Of a DNA stretch of 64,000 bases, positions 14,185 to 25,014 are shown one piece after another. How positions within the stretch are numbered: the first letter of the stretch is position 1; every line of letters begins with the position of its first letter. The translations under genes were made by a program, and so were the position numbers. A model generated the notes under the pieces. That model searched no databases and had not been told where the DNA came from. It saw nothing but the letters and a program-made list of their open reading frames with translations. The stretch comes from Eunapius fragilis (Eukaryota; Porifera; Demospongiae; Spongillida; Spongillidae), in NCBI GenBank assembly GCA_963681505.1, contig OY811971.1, forward strand, positions 21,481,353-21,545,352, given 5' to 3'.

Positions 14185-15220
14185 CTGCTTGGGGAGGTTT
14201 GATTTCGGGTGTAAGGATGTGATTGAAAAAAGTTAGCGCCGTGCAAGATGCACAATCGAAACCGACGGGCGGATACAGGCGAGGGAAAAGGTTGCTTTAC
14301 GTAGAGTAGAACTTCGTATAAGGAATTCTGGTGTGGTTTGAAAAATATCTCGGCCACTTTAAGTGGTGCAATGAAGACAAACACATTTTTAAGTAGCGGA
14401 AGACCCAAACTAAATCACTAGGGTGTTCTTGGTCCGTTTAAACCTTCAGTTATTTTAATTCCACGTGACCCAACTTTACTCGACCACGCTCACGCGTTCA
14501 CTGCTCTTTCTAGGATATAACAATGGGTCTCGCTGTGTGGTTCGATCAAACTTCAGTGATTCCTATACCTATACATACCTTAAATAGCAATGCACCACTT
14601 ACCGTTTGTTCAAAACGACGATAGCTTAGAGAGCTGCCATCTTTTTCACACAAATTGGGTTTATTGAACAGTTATTAAAAATGAACTCCTTTTATTTTTG
14701 TTAACGGACGGTGCGCACGCGCTGCGTTTTGGCTCAACCCTACTCTATGGCAAGCCTTGGTGGAAAGAAACCTAAACCTGTGCATGAGAGAGAGTGGGAC
14801 AAGCTCTTATAAGGACAGATTCCTTGCACATCCATTAAAAGTGTGGATGATCGAGACGATCCGTTTACGTAGGGTCAGGGGAAAGTGGTACTTCATCTGA
14901 CATACAACCCAGTAGGACATTCGAAAAGCAAAAGATTGACGGTAGAGGATCCAGATGAGAGCTACGTTCTAGGTAGTAGGCAAAGGTTATTGGCAAGCCC
15001 ATTGTTCAAACAACAGGGATCTGCACGTGATCAACCATCAGCAGCCCCCCCCCCCCCCCCCCCCCCCCCCCAACTACACAATCAGATCCGCATACTCCAA
15101 CAACATCGATGACATCAACACTGCCGGGCTGTAAAAGTAAAACTCACATACCGAGCCTCTGATACAAGGGGAGGATCAAGACCCGGTGCAGGGAGGCGGT
15201 CTCTGTTAGGGACACAGCCT
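14185..15220. other. No gene recognised
   Basis: Mostly unique sequence. It includes a C-homopolymer at 15048-15071 flanked by open but unrecognised coding-like sequence (14885-15112, plus strand). No splice-supported gene could be built. Confidence 0.45.
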
Positions 15221-15511
15221 GTGGCCAACCACAATGCAGCTAGGAAAGCTGCATATATGGAGAGGGCTAAACGCAGAAGGCTTTACACACAAAGCAGCAG
15301 AAACCAACATAGACGGGAGAAGAGGTATTTCGGACTGGGAGGCATACAATGTAATGCCAAAGAATCAGTTCGAAAGGCTTCACTTTCAGCTTCAGGGGAA
15401 CCTGAAGCTGAAAGTGGCCAAGTAGATGACGATGATGGAGAAGATCATGACGAATTTGATCTAGCAGACATGGGTGATAGTTTTGTAATGTTGTGTAAGG
15501 TTGTGTTATAA
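15221..15511 (+). CDS. Hypothetical basic-acidic 96-residue ORF
   Basis: The N-terminal half is rich in Arg and Lys (for example MERAKRRRLYTQ) and the C-terminal half is acidic (DDDDGEDHDEFDLADMGD). It spans a perfect hairpin at 15382-15416 (ACTTTCAGCTTCAGG, short loop, then its complement). The basic-then-acidic layout is common in small transposon-encoded proteins, but no family is recognised and it may not be translated. Confidence 0.25.
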   Translation: MANHNAARKAAYMERAKRRRLYTQSSRNQHRREKRYFGLGGIQCNAKESVRKASLSASGEPEAESGQVDDDDGEDHDEFDLADMGDSFVMLCKVVL

Positions 15512-15832
15512 CTTCAATTATAAACTTGACAAACAAAAAAATCGAATAAAATTTTTTTCAAATAAAGTCTCTTATTATCCCCTTTATGTCACTACAAAGC
15601 TATGCATGTAAATAATAATATTTAAAAAGCATAGGTTGCATATAAACACGGTGCCATTACTGGGTCATTTATATGTGGTTCCACTCTACAAATATCCGTT
15701 TACCCCTGAACCAAGCCTGCCCCTGAATTCACTTTGTGGTGTAGCAAATAGCCTGTGGTTTTACTCCTGGCAAATGTTGTTACGTGTATTGTATTATATT
15801 GCAGCAAGCAGTTATACTACAGTATTAAAAGT
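15512..15832. other. 3' flank of the Ig gene, no gene recognised
   Basis: AT-rich sequence downstream of the minus-strand Ig gene. AATAAA-like signals near 15544 and 15560 lie on the plus strand and would suit the 15221-15511 frame rather than the Ig gene. Confidence 0.4.
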
Positions 15833-18428
15833 TTATATTACCACAAGTTCCTTCTTAAGGCATGACCACACCATCACAACGACGACGAGGACGACGATGA
15901 CCACCACCACCACCACCACCACCACCACCACCACCACCACCACCACCACCACCACCACCACCATGACTGGAATGACCACAGTATCTGAAGACAAAACAGT
16001 ATGTAAAAAATAAAATAGATACCATGATGTTCTCACTACCATCATATAATACTCACCTTCCAGTGCTAACAACAGCATGAAGGATGCACTGTTGTTGCCC
16101 AGGATGTTACTGACAATACATGTGTAGTTGCCCTCATCCCCAGACCATACGTTGGTCAGCACCAACAGTGTACTGTTACCCAGAGGGGCTCCATCCTTCA
16201 TCCACATGACCTCAGGGGGCGGCGCTCCACTTCCATTGCACACCACCCCCACCTGGCTACCCACCTGAACAGGATTGGCTGGTCCTTTCATCTCCACACC
16301 TGGGAAGACAGAACAGAGGGAGGTCTGTATCATAGAGAACAGGATTAAATGATTTAACGTACAGCAGTACACCAGGTCATGGCCAATAGAATAGTCAGAA
16401 ACTCCGTTTTCAGCAGAACATGAGTAATCACCTCCATCATGTGGTCCCATGTCGGTGATGGTGAGAGTGTTAGTGTTGGTGTGGGTGTGGTCATCTTGGG
16501 GGAGGGAGGAGTAGTTCTTGAAGAAGTGGACTGTTGGAATGGGATATCCATAGACCTCACACACCAACTGGACGCTACCCCCAGCCATCAAACACACTGG
16601 AATAGTCATACCAAGAACAGCAGCTGGTTCTGGAAATATACAGGATTAGAACTGAACTCAAGAGTGCAAAAACAATTTTCTATTATACCTGGATGTGTAA
16701 CAAAGATTTTGGATGTGTTGACCACACCCACATGACCATATAAGGAAGCCAAGTAGAATCCTTGAGTGGTGAGGTTAACAGATGAGATGGTGAGAGAGGC
16801 ATTGTAGGTGATGGGAACAGTTGAGGCATCAGAGACAGAGATGTTGAGATGAGGTATAGATCACTGGGCTTCACCATGGAGCCATCCATGTACCATTCAA
16901 TATGTGTAAGGGGGGGGGGGGGGGGGGGATGACATAACTTGTACCATCAGGGTACTATGACAACCTTCACACACTACTAGTACAGACTGCTTGAATGGTA
17001 CAATGACCAGACCTGAATATGAAAAAAGCATTGGCAATACATAAACAGGGTTTATTTTCATCCCTTAAAATGTTGCTGGATGTCAAACTCACTTGTCAAT
17101 GAGACCAACACTCTCCACTGTCCCCAAACTGAGCTGGTTCCATTGGACACTGAACACTGGTACATACCTGAGTCCCCCTCCAATAGACCATATATGGTCA
17201 TGTTGGACCCTCTGATCTCCACACGTGGACCAGGGAACACCTCCTCTCCATTCCTGTACCACATAGTCACCACGCCCATTGCAGTAGCTTCACAGGTGAA
17301 GGAGACATTGGTGCCCACTGAGTTGTCCAAACTGCCACCAGGACTTGAGGTCATCACCAGGTTGGTCAGAGGAACAAGGAAGGTTAGCAATATAGCTAAT
17401 TCATCACCCACCTAGGACAGTTAGTCTGGCTGTGTAGGACACACTACCACTGACCCTGCATGCCACCACTGCTCCACTGTCCACTAATGACACTGGACCA
17501 CCTACAAATCCAACTACTCTGGACTTAAGTGTAAGATATGATCCATCAGAAAGAAGCCAACAGGTCAAATCTATTAGTCCAACATCAGCAGCCACAATTG
17601 AGTACTGGATATTCGTATCTCCTTCATAAGCTGTGACATCTTGATGTGGTTTGTAGATAGTCAGTCCAGTCCTTGGAGAAGCTGAAGGAGAGGAGGGGGT
17701 GGGGGGGAGGAACCTCACCTTGTGTACTGGGGAAGAGAGGGGACTCACCAGTTATGTTAAACCGATACCTTGTTGGGCTGTTGATTGATAACTCTCCAAA
17801 GGCATTGGTTACTCTACAGTGAAATACTCTCTTTTCAGTCACCAATGATAGCAAGATATCGTCCTCCCTCCAGGTATAGGAACTTTGTCCCGTTAGAGGG
17901 TACAGTTTGGTTGAGGCCATCCACCCAGATGATTGAAGGTGGAGGGTTGGACCATAAGACATTACAGTGAAGGGCCACACTGTCCTGATCAGGTGCATTG
18001 GATGTGTTCTTTACACTGTATGTGATGTCTCCTCCCTCTGAAACTGAAAATATAGAACTGGTCTGAGCATGTGAACTCATATCATGTGTTGCCAACTCAC
18101 ATGCATAGTAGACATTGGCTGTTCTGCTTCGGATGGTTCCATACTGAGCACTGGTAGCTCTGCAGAGGTAGGGGATGCCCCCTCTGGAAGCATCCACTCC
18201 CTCCACCACAGTGAATATGACCAGTGAGCCGTTGACCACATGGGCACCAGGTCCAAGAACTAAGGAAGGGGGCTTCCCCCTATACCACGTTATGGTGGTC
18301 GGGGAGGGAAAGCCTTGGGCAGTACACCCAAGCCACAGGCTATTTGTGGCTAATGTGTCCTGTGGCTGCTGCAGGAAGCTCACAGCAGCAGCCACATGGA
18401 AAAGAAGTATCATGCACTGTAGAATCAA
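15833..18428 (-). CDS. Seven-Ig-domain type I membrane protein (receptor-like)
   Basis: Eight minus-strand exons: 18428-18101 (signal peptide MILQCMILLFHVAAA and Ig1), 18043-17749 (Ig2), 17681-17412 (Ig3), 17395-17093 (Ig4), 17012-16689 (Ig5), 16629-16363 (Ig6), 16299-16057 (Ig7) and 15984-15833 (membrane helix, stop). All junctions are phase 1 and introns are 57-80 nt, except a 16-nt GT…AG gap between Ig3 and Ig4. Ig hallmarks include GIPYLCRATS, VFHCRVTN, MYQCSVSN, DYSCSAENG and NYTCIVSN. The last exon encodes a helix dominated by 21 consecutive valines from a GTG microsatellite, then a short tail with Lys-Lys. Breaks: Ig2 has one extra base near 17837; Ig5 has two offsetting shifts (a 19-base C run and a site near 16860). 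These could be sequence errors or decay. It probably acts as a cell-surface adhesion or recognition receptor; linkage to the phosphatase exons downstream is possible. Confidence 0.82.
15902..15961. repeat. (CAC)20 microsatellite inside the membrane-helix exon
   Basis: Twenty CAC triplets on the plus strand read as twenty GTG (Val) codons in the Ig gene, extended by a GTC codon. Further Val, Ile and Leu codons follow. Confidence 0.95.
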
Positions 18429-19149
18429 ACAGTTGAAATATGGCTAGCGCAATGCTGTAATCTTTCAACACTCAATTATGATAAACCGCACCACCATATG
18501 CGTGTAGGCTATCTGACCTTCGCAACGGTCTGACAACCAACCAGTCGTTAATTTCTTGAAATGTTAACGTTCTCAAAATCCCACATCGATTTATAAATGC
18601 GCGGATATATGCCTAATTCCCATTGCCACGTGACGTGTTTCGTTGCTAAATGCATTAGCAGTGATGCCAGTGAACATTAGGACGCTAAAAAAATTGCTGT
18701 AACAGTGTCATGGTATGTTCATTAATGGTGTATATCATGCAAAGCTACTAGCTGCATGCAACAGGTAGCTAGTACACCCAAATTTATCCAGCATGCCACA
18801 ATTGACTTTTCAACTCGGATAATTTTTACGTTTAAACACGCAGTAAGCGAAAGCTTTAGTACAGGTCACTGAACGCTTATTGATTATGTGCCACAACTTA
18901 CCACCTACAAATGCAGCCATACAGAAATAATTCGAATAGAATTTCTGTTCTACATATACATTTAAAGTGGAATTGTTATTTTAACCCGTTATAAACAATA
19001 CGCCTCCTACACTTTCAGTAATAATCCTTACCAAGCAGCCAATGACACTTTTATACACTTAAAGTTGCTATATAAGATGTAAGGTGATGTACTATGGCTT
19101 CTTGGTTATAAATAAATGCCCCTGGCTTTAAAAAGTCGCTGCTGTTAAG
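18429..19149. other. Upstream region of the Ig gene
   Basis: About 720 bp with no recognisable gene. It would contain the Ig gene promoter on the minus strand, but no TATA box at a convincing distance is seen. Confidence 0.4.
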
Positions 19150-19306
19150 TAAGCAAATTCTTACTTAAGTAACCTGATCAATCTATGATTAAAATGTAAA
19201 TGACCATGCAATAACCCGTTGCGCGCTTATTACACTTTGCAAATTTATTTGCCACAGCTAAAATGCTCTTCTCATCTTACAGGCTAGTGTAGCCACACTA
19301 TAGTAA

Positions 19307-19700
19307 CAGAGGCGGATCCAGGGGGGGGGTTTTGGGGGTTGCAATCCCCCCTTTCATATATGGTAACGCCCCCTCTTCAGCTAAACAGCCCCTCCCCCTT
19401 CCCCGCTTTTTGTATCGAGCCTGAAGCGCTCGACAGCACCCCCCCCCCTCCGCTTTTCGTATCGGGCCTTAAACGGACAGCACCCCCCCCCCCCCCCCCC
19501 CCCCCCGCTTTTCGGATCGGGCCTGAATAGACAGCACCCCCTCCCCCCGCTTTTTGTATCGGGCCTGAAGCGGGCAGCAACCCCCCCACCCCCCCGCTTT
19601 TCGTGTCGGGTCTAAAGCGGACAGCACCCCCCCCCCCCCCCCCGCATTTCGTATCGCGGGTCTCAACCCCCCCTTTTGGAAAACCCTGTATCCGCCCCTG
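19307..19700. mobile_element. GGCGG-type MITE, copy 2
   Basis: Begins CAGAGGCGGATCCAGGG and ends CCCTGTATCCGCCCCTG, with target duplication AGTAA (19302-19306 and 19701-19705). The left arm near 4128-4137 keeps the uninterrupted site with a single AGTAA, proving insertion. Inside are four or five degenerate repeats of about 60 bp, each a C-run followed by a CGCTTTTCGTATCGGGCCT-like segment. Confidence 0.93.
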
Positions 19701-19904
19701 AGTAAGTGCTCCGGTTATAACTATGGCCGGTATGGGAGGGCCGGTTAATGCATACGTCAGGGGGGTCACAACTAATCTTTTTTCCCTCGGGGATTAAGTG
19801 GTCCGGTTAAAACCGTACCTTGTCCTATAATCATACTTGTTTGCAGATGCTGACATGGTCATTTTAACATCCTTTTAGCGAACAAAAGTCAAGCTGATTA
19901 GAAG

Positions 19905-20560
19905 TAACTGGTTTACACAATGTCATATCCTTAGGCTAGTAAATATGATTTCGGGTTCTCCGGTAATCTCATCGAGGTGCCATCGCTTCCTTGCATGGTA
20001 ACAGACATGCTATGATTCATTGTGTTGGTGATAATCTTCTTTGGTGCTCCTTCTGACATGAGCGAGTAGCATAATATGTTGAATTTGAATTCCGATGTGT
20101 ACTAGAGCATTTGTAACATTAAATTTATAACTAATCATGTATTGATCACATGCTGTTGCTGTATTACAAGACAATGTCCCACTCAAATAGGAACAGCCCT
20201 CACTGCATGATAATTTGGAACTACTACCGATCAAATACAATGCAAGTGTGTATAAATATTGTATATGTAACATTTCCGCTAGATATAGTAAATGAATCGT
20301 ATTGTGTTGATGTCGGATAACCGTATTTACTAACACATTTGTACCACATTTGATCAGCAGTAAATATATTGTAAATCCAAAATCTCATGCAGTGCATGTG
20401 CCTGCATCTTTTGACGCATACATGAGCTTGGAAGTAGATACATTTGGTGCAGATAAATGCAGCCTTCTTTGTAGAAAAAACTTGCAGCAAAGTGCTGCAT
20501 GTACATGGCATGTATTGCATTACGCTATCTAGTCTGACTGAATGTACTAAGTTTATTGTC
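19905..20560 (-). repeat. Repeat unit B, copy 2' (right arm)
   Basis: Inverted counterpart of 3085-3740, with the same landmarks and no gene recognised. Confidence 0.85.
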
Positions 20561-21277
20561 AATTACAATCAATGATTGGTATAACAATAGACAAAACTGT
20601 AAGGTCTGGCCAAAGTCCTACTCCACACATGATAACACACTCCCACCCTGAACACACTGTCACGCGCTCACTCACTTATTCCACACCTAATACATCAGAC
20701 AGATTCTAATTTCCTCACACAATCACTCCGTCCCTTCCACACTTACACAACAATGCTTCACGCACACTCTCATATACTATACGTACCAGCTCCCTCATTC
20801 ACTCAGACACACTCACTCACACACTCAAATGCTCAATACTCTCATTCCCTCACTCTGTCTCTTGCTGACTCGCTCAATTACTCACTCAAAAACTCACATC
20901 TTTTTTGCTCCTCATATACTCATTCGCTCACTCTCTCACTATACTTGCTCACTTACTCGCACATGCTTACACTTAATCACTCCTTCAACATTCACTAACT
21001 CCCTCACTCACACTCAATCATTTCATCACGTATACCGGCCCATGCTCCCCCATTCATCACACTAAAGTGGGGGACAGCATCGAGGAAGTATATAGAAATA
21101 CGGTAGTCCGGTGAAGCAGCTATATCAAGGTCCATGCATCAATGGATAGTATTTTTTATCTTCGATATTGGGATTAAGTATTTAGATGATTTTATTGCTA
21201 TGTAGAACTTTAATTTTTCAAGATAAAAAACAGTTAATTCTTTCAATTCCATATTTTGGACTCATTTCGGTACCGCG

Positions 21278-22996
21278 TTGATTTTTTCCCGCTATAGCCG
21301 GTTTCTTTGGGGCTTGAGGTACTATCAGCAATTTTTCGCACCTTTTTACTGTGTTCCGTTCGTTAACTACACATTTCTGAAGTTTTTACCCTACTTTCAC
21401 CTTTCTTACGTGGCTTGTGTCAATCTGCGGTTTGCTAAAGCAACCATGAAACTCAACACTTTAGGCCCGGATGTTTTGCTACATGCACGTAATCAATTAA
21501 ATATGGCTGTGCCTAGTGAGAACGCGAGCGCTTTACAGTTGAGATCCCTGGAGGCTACGATCGCACTATTGAAGAGAAAAAGGCCTCGCGCCCTTGCAGA
21601 GGAACAAAAACAAGATATTCTCGTCGCATACCACTCGCTGCAAGCCGAAGATGCCAAGGAACTGTTGGAAAATCCAGAACAGAAGCCTAAGGGACACTAT
21701 CAACAGCGGGTAGCTGCACTGCTGGGTTATTCGACAAAAACAGTCGGGCTGGTGTATCGTGATTGGCATCATCAGCAGGAGATTCAAGTCGCCATGCCAC
21801 CCGCCAATCGTCGTCCTAAACAGCAGCGCATACCCAAGTCGAATGACGTTCTCCTTGCTGTTCGCACCCTTGTGCGAGAGAAACGCTCAAGGAACGAACG
21901 GGTCGTTGCTCGACACGTGTTAGATCTGATGAGGCAGCGGATGTGGATAGTTGTGGACGAGCAGGACCCCAAAGCTTATGCCTCGTCATTGCGCTGTGTT
22001 CGACGCTATCTCTCGCAGCATGGCTACCGTCGCGGTGACTCAACTGCATTGCAGGTACGCGAAAAAGAATCTGTCGTTGTCGCGCGCATTCGATACTTGC
22101 AGCGTCTAGTTGACAATGATAGCGCACCAGTCAGTGAACAACTGCGCATTGTAGATCTGGATGAATCGTACATTCACCACCACTATCGTCGGGATCATGA
22201 CTCACTTTTTGATCCTCACGATACACAATCTGTTTGTGAGCGCACACAGAAAAAAGGCAAACGTTTTTGTTTTATTGCTGCTATTCAAAACAGCAGTCCT
22301 AGTAAAAGGATAAAGAATTCATCTGACAATGCTGGTTTGGTGCCTAACTCTGTGTGGATTTTCCAATCCCAAAAATCTTCAGGTGATTATCATCAAAATT
22401 TTAATGGAGCAAACTTTGTTCATTGGTTCAAAACGCAACTCTTGCCAAACCTTACAGAACCCTGTCTTATTCGTTTGGACAATGCACGATACCATTGTAC
22501 TAAACCTGAAAGTGTACCTAAAGTTGGTAAGGCAAAAAAGGCTGAGATTCAACATGTGCTAACTACACTAGGCATATCTTTTAATGCAAAGGATACGCTA
22601 TCAACTCTTAGACAAAAACTGAAAGCCTATGTTGCCTCAGTTGACGCTGAGATAGTGCAGTTAGCAAAGGAGCAGGGTCATGAAGTTTTGTATACACCTC
22701 CATATCATTGTGATCTGCAACCCATTGAAATGGTGTGGTCACAAGTTAAAGGGGAAGTAGGAAGACAGTATGATGTTTCCACTACCATGCAACTGGTACA
22801 TCAGCGCCTTGCTAAAGCATTTGAAAAGTTAGGTAGTGATACAACAGGTAGAGTGGAAAGACTATATGAGCATGTGCATCAAATAGAGCTAGAATATATG
22901 AGAATGGATGAGGATGATAGTGATGAAGCATCAGAAGAGTCTGAGGATGATAGTGATGAAGCATCAGAAGAGTCTGAAAATGAGTCTGATTTGTAG
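21278..22996 (+). CDS. IS630/Tc1-like transposase
   Basis: Up to 572 residues; the more likely start is Met at 21446, because the upstream part (Phe/Tyr-rich) reads like non-coding TIR. An N-terminal helix-turn-helix region contains QQRVAALLGYSTKTVGLVY. The catalytic triad is visible as Asp295 (VDLDESYIHHH), Asp401 (RLDNARYH) and Glu484 (DLQPIEMVWSQVK). The last two are about 82 residues apart, far more than the usual 34-37, because a segment with AEIQHVLTTLGISF and TLSTLRQKLK (SAP-like in appearance) is inserted between them. The C-terminus has two DDSDEASEESE acidic repeats. The frame is uninterrupted, so the element could be recently active. Confidence 0.9.
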   Translation: MIFSRYSRFLWGLRYYQQFFAPFYCVPFVNYTFLKFLPYFHLSYVACVNLRFAKATMKLNTLGPDVLLHARNQLNMAVPSENASALQLRSLEATIALLKRKRPRALAEEQKQDILVAYHSLQAEDAKELLENPEQKPKGHYQQRVAALLGYSTKTVGLVYRDWHHQQEIQVAMPPANRRPKQQRIPKSNDVLLAVRTLVREKRSRNERVVARHVLDLMRQRMWIVVDEQDPKAYASSLRCVRRYLSQHGYRRGDSTALQVREKESVVVARIRYLQRLVDNDSAPVSEQLRIVDLDESYIHHHYRRDHDSLFDPHDTQSVCERTQKKGKRFCFIAAIQNSSPSKRIKNSSDNAGLVPNSVWIFQSQKSSGDYHQNFNGANFVHWFKTQLLPNLTEPCLIRLDNARYHCTKPESVPKVGKAKKAEIQHVLTTLGISFNAKDTLSTLRQKLKAYVASVDAEIVQLAKEQGHEVLYTPPYHCDLQPIEMVWSQVKGEVGRQYDVSTTMQLVHQRLAKAFEKLGSDTTGRVERLYEHVHQIELEYMRMDEDDSDEASEESEDDSDEASEESENESDL

Positions 22997-23186
22997 TGTG
23001 ATATATCGAGTTCATAATGCAATTCTGATGATGCAGAACCAGAATTGTGAATTGCTTTATGCCATAGTGCATACTACTTAAATATAATCTCTTTAGTTTA
23101 ATTCCCTTTCGTGTTCTCAGTGCATTCAAGATTGAATTTGAATTGTCATGTGAATTTCAATCTAGATTTTCGAACACTGCGTGATG

Positions 23187-23832
23187 TCCGCTGTTGATAG
23201 TGTCCCTTAGGCTTCTGTTCTGGATTTTCCAACAGTTCCTTGGCATCTTCGGCTTGCAGCGAGTGGTATGCGACGAGAATATCTTGTTTTTGTTCCTCTG
23301 CAAGGGCGCGAGGCCTTTTGCTCTTCAATAGTGCGATCGTAGCCTCCAGGGATCTCAACTGTAAAGCGCTCGCGTTCTCACTAGGCACCGCCATATTTAA
23401 TTGATTACGTGCATGTAGCAAAACATCCGGGCCTAAAGTGTTGAGTTTCATGGTTGCTTTAGCAAACCGCAGATTGACACAAGCCACGTAAGAAAGGTGA
23501 AAGTAGGGTAAAAACTTCAGAAATGTGTAGTTAACGAACGGAACACAGTAAAAAGGTGCGAAAAATTGCTGATAGTACCTCAAGCCCCAAAGAAACCGGC
23601 TATAGCGGGAAAAAATCAACGCGGTACCGAAATGAGTCCAAAATATGGAATTGAAAGAATTAACTGTTTTTTATCTTGAAAAATTAAAGTTCTACATAGC
23701 AATAAAATCATCTAAATACTTAATCCCAATATCGAAGATAAAAAATACTACCCATTGATGCATGGACCTTGATATAGCTGCTTCACCGGACTACCGTATT
23801 TCTATATACTTCCTCGATGCTGTCCCCCACTT
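23187..23832 (-). repeat. Right TIR of the IS630-type element, mirroring the transposase 5' end
   Basis: Reverse complement of 21065-21709, including the first 140 or so codons of the transposase frame, so a truncated duplicate frame (about 157 codons) reads inward on the minus strand. Confidence 0.93.
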
Positions 23833-24029
23833 TAGTATACAATACACATCTCACAATCTCACATAAGCCAGTGTCTCAGAAGCAGATGTGTCTTTTTTCA
23901 CAAGACTGTGCATGTCAATCTTGCAAATTTCAACGTAATGCAGCGTCCATTAAATTCGAGTTAGTGTCGATAAGAATGAATATTTATGCATGAATATTAT
24001 ATTTATACAAATAAAAAATACTATAGGAT

Positions 24030-24700
24030 TAGAAGTAATTGGTTTACACAATGTCAGATCCATAGCCTAGTAAATATGATTTCGGGTTCTCCAGTAATCT
24101 CGTCGTGGTGACATCGCTTCCTTGCATGGTAACAGAATGCTATGATTCATTGTGTTGGTGATGATCTTCTTTGGTGCTCCTTCTGACATGAGCGAGTAGC
24201 AAAATATGTTGAATTTGAATTCCGATGTGTACTAGAGCATTTGTAACATTAAATTTATAACTAATGATGTATAGATCACATGCTGCTGCTGTATTACAAG
24301 ACAATGTCTCACTCAAATAGGCACAGCCCTCACTGCATGATAATTTGGAACTACTACCAATCAAACGCAATGCAAGTGTGTATAAATATTGTATACGTGA
24401 CATTTCCACTTGATAGTAAATGAATCCGTTATATTTTTTATTGTGTTGATGTCGCATAACCATATTTACTAACACATTTGTACCACATTTGATCAGCAGT
24501 AAATAAATATATTGTAAATCCAAAATCTCATGCAGTGCATGTGCCTGCATCTTTTGACGCATGCATGAGCTTGGAAGTAGATACATTTGGTGCAGATAAA
24601 TGCAGCCTTCTGAGTAGAAAAAAACTTGCAGCAAAATGCTGCATGTTCATGGCATGTATTGCATTACACTATCTAGTCTGACTGAATGTACCAAGTTTAT
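24030..24700 (-). repeat. Repeat unit B, copy 1' (right arm)
   Basis: Inverted counterpart of 2100-2760. It has a small TA-rich insertion near 24430 relative to the other copies. Confidence 0.85.
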
Positions 24701-25014
24701 TGTCAAATACAATCAATGATTGGTATAACAATAGACAAAACTGTAAGGTCTGGCCGACATCCTACTCTACACATTATAACACACTCCCACCCTGAACACA
24801 CTGTCACGCGCTCACTCGCTTATTCCATGCCTAACACATCACACAGATTCAGATTTCCTCACACAAACACTCCCCCTTACACACTTACACAACACTCCTT
24901 CACACACACTCTCATATACTATACTTACCAGCTCCCTCATTCACGCAGACACACTCACTCACACACTCAAATGCTCAATACTCTCATTCCCTCACTCTCA
25001 CTCTTGCTGACTCG

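Larger units (their letters stand above)
21065..23832 (+). mobile_element. IS630/Tc1-type DNA transposon with 0.64-kb TIRs
   Basis: Ends AAGTGGGGGACAGC…GCTGTCCCCCACTT are flanked on both sides by TA, the target typical of this superfamily. The left TIR runs to about 21709 and the right TIR from about 23187, so each is about 645 bp. The left arm of the giant repeat at about 2955 reads straight through the site, where TA appears as AA. The element carries one intact transposase frame, and its TIR extends into the coding region. Confidence 0.93.

Noticed and set aside
19377-19769. Gly/Arg-rich ORF across 19.4-19.8 kb
   Set aside because: It is the C-run/GGCGG MITE read through; frames depend on homopolymer lengths.
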